Below are positions 43,091 to 52,633 of a DNA stretch of 64,000 nucleotides, one piece after another. A program made the position numbers and the translations under genes. The first letter of the stretch is position 1, and each line of letters starts with the position of its first letter. Below the pieces are notes generated by a model, which was given only the letters and a program-made list of their open reading frames with translations, ran no database searches and was not told the origin of the DNA. The stretch comes from Clostridiales bacterium. Lineage in GTDB: Bacteria; Bacillota; Dethiobacteria; Dethiobacterales; Dethiobacteraceae. The DNA lies in the NCBI GenBank assembly GCA_018335855.1, contig JAGXRM010000044.1, positions 49,809 to 113,808 of the forward strand, written 5' to 3'.

Positions 43091-43582
43091 TTAGAAGAAT
43101 AGAATTTCCCCACGAATGTCCTTCTCCAGCGTAAGAATGCCGCAGGAGAAACGGGGTTCACGTCTGCGGTCTGTGGGAGAGCCGGGATTGAAAAGAAGAA
43201 TGCCGTTTTCTTTTTGGCAGTATGGCTGGTGGCTGTGCCCGAAAACCACACAATTTACATCGTCTTCTGAAAACGCCTGCAACGCCCGCTGCGGCGTTTT
43301 GCTACGTATTGAGCCATGATCGCCATGAATCAGTCCCAGCTTAAAACCGGCAAGGCTCAGTGTTTTTTTTCGGCCCAGACGGTTGACCAATTCTAACGGA
43401 TCCATATTACCTGCTACCGCTTCCACCGGCGCAAGTGCTGTCAGTTCCTGTAACACCCAAGCTTCCACAATGTCTCCGGCATGTAAAATCATGTCCACTC
43501 CGTCCAAAAGTTCAAAAAGCCGGGCAGGCAGAATTCGGGCCCGATTGGGAATATGGGTATCGCTGACTACACCGATGCGCAT
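43091..43582 (-). CDS. YfcE/MJ0936-family metallophosphoesterase
   Basis: Small calcineurin-like phosphodiesterase, 163 residues. Metal ligands lie in VVSDTHIP, ILHAGDIV, AVAGNMDP, LIHGDHGS and VFGHSHQPY, in the family order. Relatives hydrolyse model phosphodiesters; the natural substrate is unknown. ATG 43582 follows GGAAGAAGG. It is followed on the same strand side by an EVE gene upstream but with a separate start region. Confidence 0.93.
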   Translation of the reverse strand: MRIGVVSDTHIPNRARILPARLFELLDGVDMILHAGDIVEAWVLQELTALAPVEAVAGNMDPLELVNRLGRKKTLSLAGFKLGLIHGDHGSIRSKTPQRALQAFSEDDVNCVVFGHSHQPYCQKENGILLFNPGSPTDRRREPRFSCGILTLEKDIRGEILFF

Positions 43583-43656
43583 GTAGAAAAACCTTCTTCC
43601 GTCGTTACTTTGTTACAGTTTTAATTCTTTTATGTTCGAATAATTCCTGCTGCATA

Positions 43657-44061
43657 TTACGTTTCTTTGGCCATGGTATGTATAGCCTGCCAATGCCCGG
43701 TAGTAACCGGCATCACAGACAGACGGGGCTGTCTTACCAGAGCCCAGCCTGCAAACTGTGGTGCTGCTTTAATTTCGGCAAGACTGACCGGCCGCGGCAA
43801 TAGGTAGCGTGACTGTACGTGAACTGCTGTAAATTTAGGATCGCCGGGATCGGGAAATGGATCAGATGTTATTTCCGCCACACCGATTATGGATTTTTCT
43901 TTGCCGGTATGATAGATAAATGCCAGATCGCCGGGTTCCATCTCTTTCATGTTTTTTCGGGCCTGAACATTTCGTACGCCGTCCCAAACATCGTGGGGAG
44001 CGTTTGACAGATCATGATAAGAGAATTCATCAGGTTCTGTTTTTAAAAGCCAATAGTTCAA
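43657..44061 (-). CDS. EVE-domain protein
   Basis: PUA-like EVE-fold protein of about 135 residues, the group that includes human THYN1 and readers of modified bases. It starts NYWLLKTEPDEFSYHDL and has the conserved VWDGVRNVQARKNMKEM, GDLAFIYHTG and IIGVAEI segments. TTG 44061 is chosen since AGAGGTG lies just upstream and the family begins MNYWLLKTEP; GTG 44070 overlaps the ribosome binding site. EVE proteins occur both in housekeeping and defence contexts; no defence genes are adjacent here. Confidence 0.93.
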   Translation of the reverse strand: MNYWLLKTEPDEFSYHDLSNAPHDVWDGVRNVQARKNMKEMEPGDLAFIYHTGKEKSIIGVAEITSDPFPDPGDPKFTAVHVQSRYLLPRPVSLAEIKAAPQFAGWALVRQPRLSVMPVTTGHWQAIHTMAKET

Positions 44062-44194
44062 CTGTATCACCTCTTTATTGACATGTAATTACATTTAATA
44101 CACGATTTATTAAAAAAATTCCCTAGGATAAAGCAGGGAAATGGGTGGAATATGGGAAAATATCCATGTGCTAACGGAGGAGTGGAGTATTTTT

Positions 44195-46114
44195 ATGGAA
44201 ACTGACAAAACTTGTTTAATAAGCCAAGTGAATGATCGTACTTCTTCTGGGTGCCACGACGTTGTCGCTACGGTGCTAAATGCCGTAGAGGCATTAATTG
44301 TGGTTCTGGATTTATCAGGGCGAATCGTTATATTTAATAAAAGATGTGAACAACTGACCGGTTACACATTTGCAGAGGTTCAAGGTAAAGATTTCAGAGA
44401 CATCTTAGTGATTCCTGAAGAAAAAGATAAAGTTGGGCATGACTTTAGTCACGTATGTGCCAGCCAGTTCCCCAGTGAATGTGAAAGCCACTGGGTGACA
44501 AAAAGCGGGGAAGTTCATTATATCGCCTGGACAAGCCACGGATTACCTGATAAAAACGGCAATATTGAACTGATTGTCAGCACGGGCATTGATATAACGA
44601 CAAGTAAGCAAACGGAATCTGCACTGTGGGACAGCGAAGAATTATTCAGGGAGCTTTTTAACAGTGCCAATGACGCCATATTTCTCTGTGAATTGACGGA
44701 TCAGGGGTTGGGGAAGTATCTGTCGGTAAATAATATAGCGATACAAAAATTAGGATATACCAATGAAGAATTTTTACGCATGACACCACTAACTATTCCC
44801 GTTGTTGAAAAAGAAAAAAGGGACAATCTGGCGCAAAATTTTCCCGATTCTTCCGGATCTGCTTTTGAATTAACGCTGATTGCGAAAAACGGTAAAGAGA
44901 TACCTTTTGAGCTTTCCGTACAGTATATTCATCTGCAAGGTAAGAATATTGCCATGGCCGTCTGCCGAGATATCACGGAACGTAAAGCGATGGAGGAAGA
45001 AACGTTAAAGACTTCCAAGCTGGAATCGGTAGGCGCTCTGGCCGGCAGTATCGCCCATGATTTTAATAATATTCTCACGGTATTTCTTGGCAACCTGTCT
45101 ATGGCCAGAATGTTTGTGAAGCACGATGAAAAAATAAGCAGTAAACTGCAGGATATGGAAGATGCGGCCATGGAGGGAAAAGCCCTGGCACGGCGCCTGC
45201 TGACATTTGCCAGGGGCGGAGAGCCGATTAAACGGATTTTTGAAGTGTCTGCGCTGCTGGACAATGTAGGGGGACGGGCATTGTGCGGTGACCATGTCAA
45301 ATGTGTTTACGAAATTTCCATGGATATTCTGCCGGTGGAAGTGGACGAAGGACAAATCACCCAGGTGATTAACGACATTTTACTCAATGCGATAGATTCG
45401 ATGTCAGGAAGAGGAACGATCTTTGTGCAGGCGGGAAATGTGAAGGATCATGAGAGACGCCATTTTCTTAAAGATGGCCCCTATGTGAAAATAGCGGTTA
45501 CCGATGAAGGCCCCGGTATTCCCCCAGACAATCTGTCAAGAGTTTTTGATCCGTTTTTTACCACGAAGGACAGTCACTCCGGCCTCGGCCTGGCAACGGC
45601 GTTCTCTGTTGTTCACAAACATCAGGGTTTTATTACGGTGGAATCAATAGAAGGGTTCGGACCTACTTTTACTATTTATCTCCCTGCCGTGGCTGTAATA
45701 GCCGAGGAATCATCGGGAACTGACACTACTGGTAACGGTAAAATCCTGGTTATGGACGATGAATTATATGTCAGGAAAATGGCAGGGGAAATGCTGGAAG
45801 TCTTAGGTTATAAGCCCGATTTAGCGGCGGACGGGGAAGAGGCGTACACTATGTACCGGAAAGCCAGGGAAGCGGGAGAGCCTTTTCATGCAGTTATTAT
45901 GGATTTGTCAGTATCGGGCGGTATCGGCGGAAAAGAGGCCGTGCAAAAAGTTCTGGCCTATGACCCCCAGGCGAAAGTTATTGTTTCCAGTGGTTACTAC
46001 AACGACCCGGTCATGTCCGATTATACCTGTTACGGGTTTAAAGGGTGCTTAGAGAAACCGTATACGATGAAAGAGCTGCACAATGTCTTACAGAGGTTAT
46101 TGCAAGAAGCATAA
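44195..46114 (+). CDS. Soluble PAS-PAS hybrid histidine kinase with C-terminal receiver
   Basis: A 639-residue cytoplasmic signalling protein without membrane segments. Two PAS domains (about 25-140 and 150-265), HisKA with the phospho-acceptor in SIAHDFNNIL, an HATPase domain (DEGPGIPPDNLSRVFDPFFTTK, GLGLAT) split by normal loops, and a receiver domain (ILVMDDELYVRKM, VIMDLSVSG) follow in order. The AHDFNN H-box is of the NtrB-like hybrid class. ATG 44195 lies seven bases after GTGGAG. No separate response regulator or output gene is adjacent, so phosphotransfer partners are elsewhere. Confidence 0.9.
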   Translation: METDKTCLISQVNDRTSSGCHDVVATVLNAVEALIVVLDLSGRIVIFNKRCEQLTGYTFAEVQGKDFRDILVIPEEKDKVGHDFSHVCASQFPSECESHWVTKSGEVHYIAWTSHGLPDKNGNIELIVSTGIDITTSKQTESALWDSEELFRELFNSANDAIFLCELTDQGLGKYLSVNNIAIQKLGYTNEEFLRMTPLTIPVVEKEKRDNLAQNFPDSSGSAFELTLIAKNGKEIPFELSVQYIHLQGKNIAMAVCRDITERKAMEEETLKTSKLESVGALAGSIAHDFNNILTVFLGNLSMARMFVKHDEKISSKLQDMEDAAMEGKALARRLLTFARGGEPIKRIFEVSALLDNVGGRALCGDHVKCVYEISMDILPVEVDEGQITQVINDILLNAIDSMSGRGTIFVQAGNVKDHERRHFLKDGPYVKIAVTDEGPGIPPDNLSRVFDPFFTTKDSHSGLGLATAFSVVHKHQGFITVESIEGFGPTFTIYLPAVAVIAEESSGTDTTGNGKILVMDDELYVRKMAGEMLEVLGYKPDLAADGEEAYTMYRKAREAGEPFHAVIMDLSVSGGIGGKEAVQKVLAYDPQAKVIVSSGYYNDPVMSDYTCYGFKGCLEKPYTMKELHNVLQRLLQEA

Positions 46115-46124
46115 TAGCAGAGAA

Positions 46125-46175
46125 AAGCCCCGGCATCTTTCAGCGTATACAACTACGCCTGCAGAGCCGGGGCTT
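46125..46175. repeat. Palindromic repeat, short relative of the 34.0 kb element; likely terminator
   Basis: AAGCCCCGG (46125-46133) and CCGGGGCTT (46167-46175) enclose a CGTA/TACG inner pair and the shared TACGCCTGC core also seen at 34104-34112. It lies between convergent genes and ends TCTT, so it may terminate the kinase gene. Confidence 0.75.
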
Positions 46176-46183
46176 CTTATTTG

Positions 46184-46483
46184 TTACAATTTGCGCCGCA
46201 GCGTTCGATTTTCTTCCTGCAGTTCTTCCACTTTCTCGAGCAAATCAAGAATAATGGAGGCGCCGGCGAGATTGACGCCCAGGTAACTTCGTAATCGTAG
46301 GATTTTTTCAACCCGCGTCACATGCGGTATCGTAATCAGATCACCGTCCAGGTCTATCATCCCTAAATCTCGCAGTCTGTGCAGCAGTTCGGGATGATAA
46401 TCGAGAGAATGGATACTGACCCAGCCGGGCCTTTCTTCCCGGGGCTGGCAGACGCGGTGCACTTGCAGCCAATACCGTTTCAT
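46184..46483 (-). CDS. MerR-like chaperone modulator, CbpM/HspR type
   Basis: About 99 residues; the middle and C-terminal parts (YHPELLHRLRDLGMID, ITIPHVTRVEKILRLRSYLGVNLAGASIIL) match the MerR-like helix-turn-helix of CbpM/HspR, and the end is a coiled coil (LLEKVEELQEENRTL). ATG 46483 lies eight bases after GGGGG. It directly follows the dnaJ-like gene, as cbpM follows cbpA in proteobacteria, so it may modulate the J-domain protein or regulate the operon. Confidence 0.75.
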   Translation of the reverse strand: MKRYWLQVHRVCQPREERPGWVSIHSLDYHPELLHRLRDLGMIDLDGDLITIPHVTRVEKILRLRSYLGVNLAGASIILDLLEKVEELQEENRTLRRKL

Positions 46484-46495
46484 CTTTGCCACCCC

Positions 46496-47488
46496 CTAAC
46501 CTGTTTTTGCCTGGGACAACTGCCGGTATAACTCTGTCTCCTCCGGGGTGAGCTGTCCTGGGATATCAATAACAATGTTTAAGTACAAATCACCGCGGCT
46601 TCCGTCTTTGCGGGGCAGTCCTTTGCTTCGCAGACGCAGTTTTTTGCCGGTACGGCTTTGCGGCGGCACAGTTACTGAGACCGCGCCGTCCAGAGTGGCT
46701 GTGCTCACTTTGGCACCCAGCACTGCCTGCCAGGGAGAGATGACCAAATCTGCTTCCAGATCATCCTCTTTGACTGTGTAAAGTGGATGAGGGAGGAGTG
46801 TAACTTTCAGGTAGAGGTCCCCGCTTTGTCCTCCGGTTGAGCCGCCACCCTGGCCGCGCAACCGGATTTTCATCCCATCCCGGGTACCGGCAGGAATTTT
46901 GACCGTCAATGTTTTCGGAGACGTCTTTTGACCTGTTCCTCCGCAACCCGGACAATACCGGTCGCCGCTGACACCGCTGCCGCCGCAGTGTTCGCAATAA
47001 TCCCGGGTATTAAGCTGAATCGTCTTTTCTCCGCCCCGGAAAGCTTCCTCCAGCGTCAGTGCCAGTTCAGCCTCCACATCCTGGCCGCGCCGCGGCCCGC
47101 TGCGGGAAGTTCTCTGGCCGCCGAAAGCATCATAGCCGGGACGAAAACCGCCAAAGAGCGTTTCGAAGAAATCACTAAACCCACTGTCAGCACCGGCACT
47201 GGAATAAAAATGCATTCCATCGGTGTCAGGATGGGGCCGGAAATCTTCCCCGGCCTGCCAATTCTGTCCGAGGCGGTCATACTTGGCTCTTTTTTCCGGG
47301 TCGCTCAGTACTTCATGAGCTTCGTTAATCGTTTTGAACTTTTCTTCCGCCATCGATTTTTCTTCGGCTGAATGCAAATCAGGATGGTATTTTCGTGCCA
47401 GTTTACGGTATGCTGTTTTTATTTCCTTATCTGTGGCATCTCGTTTGAGGCCCAGAACCTCGTAATAATCCTGGAATTTTACTCCCAT
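46496..47488 (-). CDS. DnaJ-like co-chaperone with half zinc finger
   Basis: J-domain protein of 330 residues that should stimulate the neighbouring DnaK. The J domain ([20 protein letters not shown], with the HPD motif in RKYHPDLH) is followed by a Gly/Phe-rich stretch, then only two zinc motifs (CEHCGGSG and CPGCGGTG) where classical DnaJ has four, then the substrate-binding domains ([19 protein letters not shown]). It is between DnaJ and zinc-free CbpA in form. ATG 47488 follows AAAGGAACGGCGG. It lies 19 bases after dnaK. Confidence 0.9.
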   Translation of the reverse strand: MGVKFQDYYEVLGLKRDATDKEIKTAYRKLARKYHPDLHSAEEKSMAEEKFKTINEAHEVLSDPEKRAKYDRLGQNWQAGEDFRPHPDTDGMHFYSSAGADSGFSDFFETLFGGFRPGYDAFGGQRTSRSGPRRGQDVEAELALTLEEAFRGGEKTIQLNTRDYCEHCGGSGVSGDRYCPGCGGTGQKTSPKTLTVKIPAGTRDGMKIRLRGQGGGSTGGQSGDLYLKVTLLPHPLYTVKEDDLEADLVISPWQAVLGAKVSTATLDGAVSVTVPPQSRTGKKLRLRSKGLPRKDGSRGDLYLNIVIDIPGQLTPEETELYRQLSQAKTG

Positions 47489-47507
47489 AATTCATACCGC
47501 CGTTCCT

Positions 47508-49370
47508 TTAATTTTCTTCGAAATCTGCATCGATTACATCGTCAGCGCCGGAGCACGACTCCTGGCCGGGTGCGCCGCAGCCGCCTGAGGACGCCAATCC
47601 TTGCAATGCCTGCTGTAAATCACCGGAAAGGCTTTTAATCGAGGCTATCGGTGCCTTTTCATCCAATGCCTTCCTCAATTCACCGGAAAGTTGCTCAATC
47701 CGGCCCTTTACGTGAACCGGGACGTTTTCACCCAATTCTTTTAGCTGCCGCTGTGCAGCATAGGCCAGTGTGTCTGCTTCGTTTCTGACGTCCGCATCCT
47801 GCCTGAGTTTCTTGTCTTCGTCGGCATAGCGCTTGGCGTCAGCCACCATGCGCTCGATTTCACCGGAATCCAGATTGGTGGAGCCACTGATGGTAATATT
47901 CTGTTCCTTCCCGGTTCCCTGGTCCTTGGCAGTAACGCTGAGAATACCGTTGGCGTCAATGTCAAAGGTCACTTCAATCTGGGGAATGCCCCGGGGTGCG
48001 GCAGGGATGCCGTCCAGCTTAAACTGGCCCAAAGAACGGTTGTCGCTGGCCATTTCCCGCTCGCCCTGCAGTACATGGATATCCACACCGGGCTGGTTGT
48101 CTTCCGCTGTGGAGAAAATCTGGCTCCGTCGGGTGGGGATTGTCGTGTTTCGTTCAATAATCCTGGTCATCACCCCACCCATGGTCTCCAGACCCAGGGA
48201 CAGAGGTGTGACGTCCAGAAGGACCACATCTTTAATTTCACCGGAAAGAACACCGGCCTGAATAGCGGCGCCTATGGCCACAACCTCATCCGGATTGACG
48301 CCGCGATGAGGTTCTTTCCCACCCGCCATTTCCTTAACCAGATTTTGTACCGCGGGAATCCGGGTGGAGCCGCCAACGAGAATAATTTCATCTATATCTT
48401 TTTCCGTCATCTTTGCATCAGCTATTGCGGCCTGAATCGGTCCGCGGCAGCGCTCAACCAGATCTTTTGTCAACTCATCGAACTTCGCCCGTGTCAGCTT
48501 CATATCCAGGTGCTTTGGCCCCTGGGCATCGGCTGTGATAAACGGCAGGTTAACCTGGGTCTCAGTAATCGATGACAATTCTACCTTCGCTTTTTCTGCT
48601 GCTTCGGTCAGTCGCTGCAGCGCCTGCTTATCTTCACGCAGGTCAATGCCGTAATCTTTTTTAAACTCATTGGCCAGCCAGTCCACAATTTCCTTATCAA
48701 AATTGTCGCCGCCCAAATGGGTGTCACCATTGGTCGACTTAACTTCGAAAACTCCGTCGCCCACATCTAAGATCGAGACATCGAACGTGCCGCCACCCAA
48801 GTCAAAAACCAGCACTGTTTCATTCTTATTCTTATCCAAACCGTAGGCCAGGGATGCCGCCGTTGGTTCATTAATGATTCTTAAAACATGCAATCCCGCT
48901 ACGGTAGCCGCATCTTTGGTCGCTTGCCGCTGGGCGTCGTTAAAATAAGCAGGAACTGTAATAACCACTTCTTTAACCTTCTCACCCAGATAGGCCGAGG
49001 CATCATCCACCAACTTCCTTAGTACCAGCGCGGAGATTTCCTCCGGAGAATACAGCTTGCCGTCTATATCAAAACGTACCGCATCGTCAGGTCCGGCTAC
49101 TACGTTATACGGAACCAGATGGATCTCATCGCTGACTTCCGAATACCTGCGCCCGATAAACCGCTTTACAGAGTAGAGGGTTTTGTCCGGATTTAATGCC
49201 CCCTGCCGTTTAGCCACCTGTCCGACTAAGCGTTCACCGCCTTTAAACGCCACCACTGAAGGAGTGGTCCGTGCGCCTTCAGCACTGGGAATAACCACTG
49301 GTTCGCCGCCTTCCAACACCGCCACCACCGAGTTCGTCGTGCCTAAGTCAATGCCAACAACTTTTGCCAT
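47508..49370 (-). CDS. dnaK: Chaperone DnaK (Hsp70)
   Basis: ATP-driven chaperone, 620 residues. The nucleotide domain has [33 protein letters not shown] and [22 protein letters not shown] and the substrate domain [13 protein letters not shown] follow. The last residues ([14 protein letters not shown]) carry the EEVD-like acidic end after an unusual CGAPGQESC stretch. ATG 49370 lies after GGAGGG. It is under a CIRCE operator and heads dnaK-dnaJ-like-cbpM; hrcA and grpE are not adjacent, so this may be a second, dispersed dnaK locus. Confidence 0.97.
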   Translation of the reverse strand: MAKVVGIDLGTTNSVVAVLEGGEPVVIPSAEGARTTPSVVAFKGGERLVGQVAKRQGALNPDKTLYSVKRFIGRRYSEVSDEIHLVPYNVVAGPDDAVRFDIDGKLYSPEEISALVLRKLVDDASAYLGEKVKEVVITVPAYFNDAQRQATKDAATVAGLHVLRIINEPTAASLAYGLDKNKNETVLVFDLGGGTFDVSILDVGDGVFEVKSTNGDTHLGGDNFDKEIVDWLANEFKKDYGIDLREDKQALQRLTEAAEKAKVELSSITETQVNLPFITADAQGPKHLDMKLTRAKFDELTKDLVERCRGPIQAAIADAKMTEKDIDEIILVGGSTRIPAVQNLVKEMAGGKEPHRGVNPDEVVAIGAAIQAGVLSGEIKDVVLLDVTPLSLGLETMGGVMTRIIERNTTIPTRRSQIFSTAEDNQPGVDIHVLQGEREMASDNRSLGQFKLDGIPAAPRGIPQIEVTFDIDANGILSVTAKDQGTGKEQNITISGSTNLDSGEIERMVADAKRYADEDKKLRQDADVRNEADTLAYAAQRQLKELGENVPVHVKGRIEQLSGELRKALDEKAPIASIKSLSGDLQQALQGLASSGGCGAPGQESCSGADDVIDADFEEN

Positions 49371-49401
49371 AATTGATCCCTCCGGAAAATTTGTGTTCAT
49401 A

Positions 49402-49428
49402 TTAGCACTCTCGCACCGAGAGTGCTAA
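49402..49428 (-). promoter_or_regulatory. CIRCE operator (HrcA site) of dnaK
   Basis: Exact consensus TTAGCACTC, nine bases, GAGTGCTAA lies about 32 bases before the dnaK start. Confidence 0.97.
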
Positions 49429-49432
49429 TTAC

Positions 49433-49461
49433 AGTGTAACCAAAGTACAGTATTATGACAA
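49433..49461 (-). promoter_or_regulatory. dnaK promoter
   Basis: On the - strand TTGTCA (49461-49456) and TACACT (49438-49433) are 17 bases apart and lie just ahead of CIRCE. The next 240 bases to 49667 show no gene. Confidence 0.6.
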
Positions 49462-49667
49462 CCAGCCCTAAAGGGAGAAATAACTCATATAGAGCTAAGT
49501 AACAGCAATTTCAACGGACCGTATATCCATAATTTCTCATAATCTATTATAAAATATCCAGTTTACGTAATTATTAATAAAATATATCATTTAAAATCGG
49601 GACAAATGAAAGTACCTAATTTAGTTCAATACGGCAGGATAACAGTTTGATGATATCTCCATGCGAG

Positions 49668-49991
49668 GTGTTTCCTGCGATTTCTGTCTTTGAAGCAAAC
49701 CATATTGATCACGAGGCCGTTTTTTACCGCAAGCTGTTTATCGATGCCCAGGGTAATGAAACAAGTAAAAGCTGGCTGGCCGAAGAAATCGGCTAAGACC
49801 GCCGCATACCGTCCAAAGGTACAGATACGGAAACGTACCAGATCTCTGCCGACGGAGAGACCTTTACCGCAACGGTACGATTGCTATACAGAACCACGAC
49901 TCAGGCGGTGATTGACACCCATTTTGCCGGACAAAATCTGGAAATGGAAAGCATCGAAATGGCTAAAGCCCAAATTCAAATTACAAACTAA
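49668..49991 (+). pseudogene. Remnant resembling the C-terminal tail of a multihaem cytochrome c-type protein
   Basis: A single frame from GTG 49668 to TAA 49989 reads as a coherent protein tail except for one in-frame TAA at 49794-49796. The first part includes HIDHEAVFYRKLFIDAQGN and TSKSWLAEEIG; after the stop it continues DRRIPSKGTDTETYQIS, TVRLLYRTTTQAVIDTHF and MAKAQIQITN. The DxRIPxKGxxxETY pattern followed by a beta-rich YRT segment is what I recall from the C-terminal extension of secreted multihaem cytochromes; no CxxCH motif remains here. The missing 5' part and internal stop suggest a decayed gene. The family link is tentative. Confidence 0.6.
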
Positions 49992-50018
49992 CAAAAGGCC
50001 GGGACACCGGCCTTTTGT
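49991..50018. terminator. Terminator after the pseudogene
   Basis: ACAAAAGGCCGG and CCGGCCTTTTGT form a perfect 12-base stem with a GACA loop, retained directly after the pseudogene stop. Confidence 0.8.
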
Positions 50019-50021
50019 TAG

Positions 50022-50054
50022 TTTTGCAACTCGAGAACCGTCCCCGGGTTGAAA
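50022..50054. repeat. Single copy of the GGGGACGGTTCT-type repeat
   Basis: Reads in the inverted sense as TTTGCAACTCGAGAACCGTC followed by CCCGGGTTGAAAA; the last TTGCAA of the unit has become TTGAAA. Same family as 3543-3671 and 28477-28577. Confidence 0.88.
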
Positions 50055-50080
50055 AGTCCGACTACATCCTATGCCAGTGC

Positions 50081-50138
50081 TTGACAAGGGGGCGGAGGTT
50101 GTTGTATAGTTACACTATGAGAATGAATCTCATTTTCA
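50081..50138 (+). promoter_or_regulatory. Promoter with Fur-box-like operator
   Basis: TTGACA (50081-50086) and TATAGT (50105-50110) are 18 bases apart. Immediately downstream, TGAGA ATGAA TCTCA (50118-50132), followed by TTTTC, matches the Fur-type pattern of alternating GAGAAT/ATTCTC units. Iron-dependent repression of the next gene is likely. Confidence 0.7.
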
Positions 50139-50153
50139 AAAGGAGTGGAAGCT

Positions 50154-50435
50154 ATGACAGTCTTATTAGTAGGAGCGGACAGGTTGGGTAATATCCCCAA
50201 AGAATTGGAGCAACATGGCTGTACCGAAGTGATTCACTGGCCGGGGCGGAAGCCACAATGTAAAAAAATCCCGGTTAGTGTTGATATGGTACTGGTGTTT
50301 CATGATTTTATCAATCACCGGCTGATGGATGATGTAAAATCTCAGGCCAGGCGCCGTCGTTTACCAATACTTTTTTCAAAACGGGGAGTTGCCGACATGA
50401 AGAATGTTCTGGCAGCGAATCTACATAAGAAATGA
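50154..50435 (+). CDS. DUF2325 protein
   Basis: A 93-residue protein of the DUF2325 family, a small alpha/beta domain: it starts VLLVGADRLGNIPKELEQHG and has WPGRKPQCKKIPVSVDMVLVF and LPILFSKRGVADMKNVL. Two Cys (CTEVIHW and CKKI) could matter for metal or redox use. ATG 50154 lies eight bases after AAGGAG. A Fur-like site covers the promoter, linking it to iron status; in clostridia DUF2325 genes are known next to iron genes such as feoAB. Its function is unknown. Confidence 0.85.
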   Translation: MTVLLVGADRLGNIPKELEQHGCTEVIHWPGRKPQCKKIPVSVDMVLVFHDFINHRLMDDVKSQARRRRLPILFSKRGVADMKNVLAANLHKK

Positions 50436-50443
50436 GATGTTTT

Positions 50444-50467
50444 GAGGCCATGCGCCTCTTTTTTTTT
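50444..50467 (+). terminator. Terminator after the DUF2325 gene
   Basis: GAGGC and GCCTC pair around five bases and are followed by nine T residues. Confidence 0.75.
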
Positions 50468-50608
50468 GCACAAAATAAGTGGGCGTTCTATAAAGGCAGT
50501 TGATGGGGAAAGATGTCACAATTTAGCAAGAATTAATAATCAAATAGCAGGTATTATGAGAATAGAGTCGAAAAAAAGAATATAGGTTAGGCACTTGGGG
50601 GAGTTTGG

Positions 50609-52633
50609 ATGAAACAAAAGAAACTTAATCGTCGTTACTATGTCATGAGTACATGCAGAATGGAGAGGGAAGAGCGGGACTTTATTACAACAGTTTTGCA
50701 GACTGTCCATTCTTTGGTGATCGTGCTGGACTGTGACGGTCTTATTGTTGAGTTCAACCGTGCCTGTGAAGAACTGTCCGGTTATTCCCGGGATGAACTC
50801 ATGGGTACATATGCAGTCAATTTACTTGTTCCACTTGGAGAAGAGGGCCCTGTGGAAAATGTTTGTTTGAATTTAGACCGAATTCCCCGCAAAGTTGAAA
50901 ACCATTGGCTGACAAAGTCAGATGAAAAACGCCTTATTTATTGGTCCAACACAACTATGAGAGACGCAGACGGCAATGTTAAGTTTGTCATTGGTACAGG
51001 GCTTGATATCACGGAAAGAAGAAAACAGGAAAAGCGCCAGCAGTTTATGCTTAATGTGCTTGAAACACTAAACAGGTCTGAGGAAACGAATACTGTTTTA
51101 CATGAAATTTTGTTACTGGTTATAGAGTATATCGGCTGTGACGCAGCAGGAATTCGTCTTAATGAAGGGGACGACTATCCTTACTCGCAGACGATCGGTT
51201 TTAGTGATGCCTTTGTAAGTCAAGAGCGGTTACTCTGTGCAGCAGGCGAAAAGAGCAGCAGTGGTCCAATAAAACATGAATGTTTATGTGGTCGGGTGAT
51301 AAACGGCGATATCGTTTCCGACATACTTGATTTGACCGATGGCGGCAGCTTTATTACCGGCAGTATAAACAAATTTGTGGCAACATTGGAGAAAAAAACG
51401 TTGCCGTTCACCGTTCGAAATACTTGCGGTATTTCGGGCTATGAATCTGTGGCGCTTGTTCCGTTGCGCTATCAGAATAAAATAACCGGCATCCTTCAAC
51501 TGAATGCATATCAAAAAAATCAATTTTCTACAGAGGAAATAGAATTTTTAGAAGGAGCGGGAGAAAGCATCGGTGCAACTCTGTCCCGTATCTACGCAGA
51601 AAAACGGTTAGTTTTTCTCAGTATGCACGACTCTCTTACCGGATTATATAACCGTGCCTATTTTGTGGAGGAAATGCGACGCCTGGAAAAGAGTCGTCAC
51701 TACCCTATCACTATTCTCAGCACTGATTTGAACGGACTGAAACTCATTAACGATACGATGGGACACAAAACAGGGGACGAATTGCTTAGAGCGTATGCCC
51801 GTGTTCTGCAGCGCACGTTTCGTACCGGGGATGTCGTCTCCCGGGTGGGCGGTGATGAGTTTGCCATAATTTTACCGGAAACTGACAGTGCCGCTGCGGA
51901 AAACCTCTACCAGCGGTTAGAGCAAAACATTGAATTGCACAATGAGTCGGAATCCAATCTTCCTCTCAGTGTTTCTATTGGTGCTGCCACATTGTCTGTG
52001 GAAGGGGCGCAGCTGGAAGAAGTTTTTAGCCAGGCCGATGAAAAGATGTATCAGGATAAAATGCAGCGCAGTGTCGGTGTTTCCAACGGAATTGTCAAAG
52101 CGCTTATTAAAATGATGTATAAAAAAGACCACAATAAAGCCGGTCACGTGCAACGTGTCGTTCAATTGTCACAACGACTTGGAGAACTGGCTGGTCTGAG
52201 TGATAAAAAAATCGATGAAGTAAAGCAGTTGGCCGGGGTTCATGATCTGGGGAAAGTGGGCATCTCAGACGAATTACTTTTTAAAGAAACCGTTCATACT
52301 GCCGAGGAGCGGGAACAGATAAAAGCGCATTCCACCATCGGTTACCGGATTGCCAAAACATCTCCGGAATTGTCACATATCGCGGAGAAAATCTTACATC
52401 ATCATGAATGGTGGGACGGCAGCGGCTACCCTATGGGTCTGAAAGGGGAGGCTATCCCTGTGGCTTCCCGTATTGTTGCCATTGCCGATGCCTATGACGC
52501 CATGATTATTGGCAGGCCCTACCGGAGAGCACGCACAAAAGAACAAGCAATCCAAGAATTGCAAATAAACGCCGGTACTCAATTTGACCCCCAACTGGTA
52601 GATATATTTATCCGTAAAGTGCTTTCAGTATAA
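50609..52633 (+). CDS. PAS-GAF-GGDEF-HD-GYP cyclic-di-GMP protein
   Basis: A 674-residue cytoplasmic protein that can both make and break c-di-GMP. Order: PAS (about 25-140, FNRACEELSGYSRDEL), GAF (about 150-335), GGDEF (about 340-500; VGGDEFAIIL, active-site GGDEF intact) and HD-GYP (about 505-670; HDLGKVGI with the HD pair, and HHEWWDGSGYP with the GYP signature). Both catalytic centres look intact, so the net effect depends on the sensors. ATG 50609 follows GGGGGAG. It is monocistronic. Confidence 0.94.
   Translation: MKQKKLNRRYYVMSTCRMEREERDFITTVLQTVHSLVIVLDCDGLIVEFNRACEELSGYSRDELMGTYAVNLLVPLGEEGPVENVCLNLDRIPRKVENHWLTKSDEKRLIYWSNTTMRDADGNVKFVIGTGLDITERRKQEKRQQFMLNVLETLNRSEETNTVLHEILLLVIEYIGCDAAGIRLNEGDDYPYSQTIGFSDAFVSQERLLCAAGEKSSSGPIKHECLCGRVINGDIVSDILDLTDGGSFITGSINKFVATLEKKTLPFTVRNTCGISGYESVALVPLRYQNKITGILQLNAYQKNQFSTEEIEFLEGAGESIGATLSRIYAEKRLVFLSMHDSLTGLYNRAYFVEEMRRLEKSRHYPITILSTDLNGLKLINDTMGHKTGDELLRAYARVLQRTFRTGDVVSRVGGDEFAIILPETDSAAAENLYQRLEQNIELHNESESNLPLSVSIGAATLSVEGAQLEEVFSQADEKMYQDKMQRSVGVSNGIVKALIKMMYKKDHNKAGHVQRVVQLSQRLGELAGLSDKKIDEVKQLAGVHDLGKVGISDELLFKETVHTAEEREQIKAHSTIGYRIAKTSPELSHIAEKILHHHEWWDGSGYPMGLKGEAIPVASRIVAIADAYDAMIIGRPYRRARTKEQAIQELQINAGTQFDPQLVDIFIRKVLSV

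Noticed and set aside
43657..44061. EVE protein as part of a modified-base restriction system
   Set aside because: No nuclease, McrBC or methylase genes are adjacent; the protein is a stand-alone domain of the widespread housekeeping type.
49690..49911. Open frame of 73 codons over the pseudogene as a real small protein
   Set aside because: It is rich in Arg, Lys and Pro with no family look, while the neighbouring frame reads as a coherent protein tail apart from one stop.
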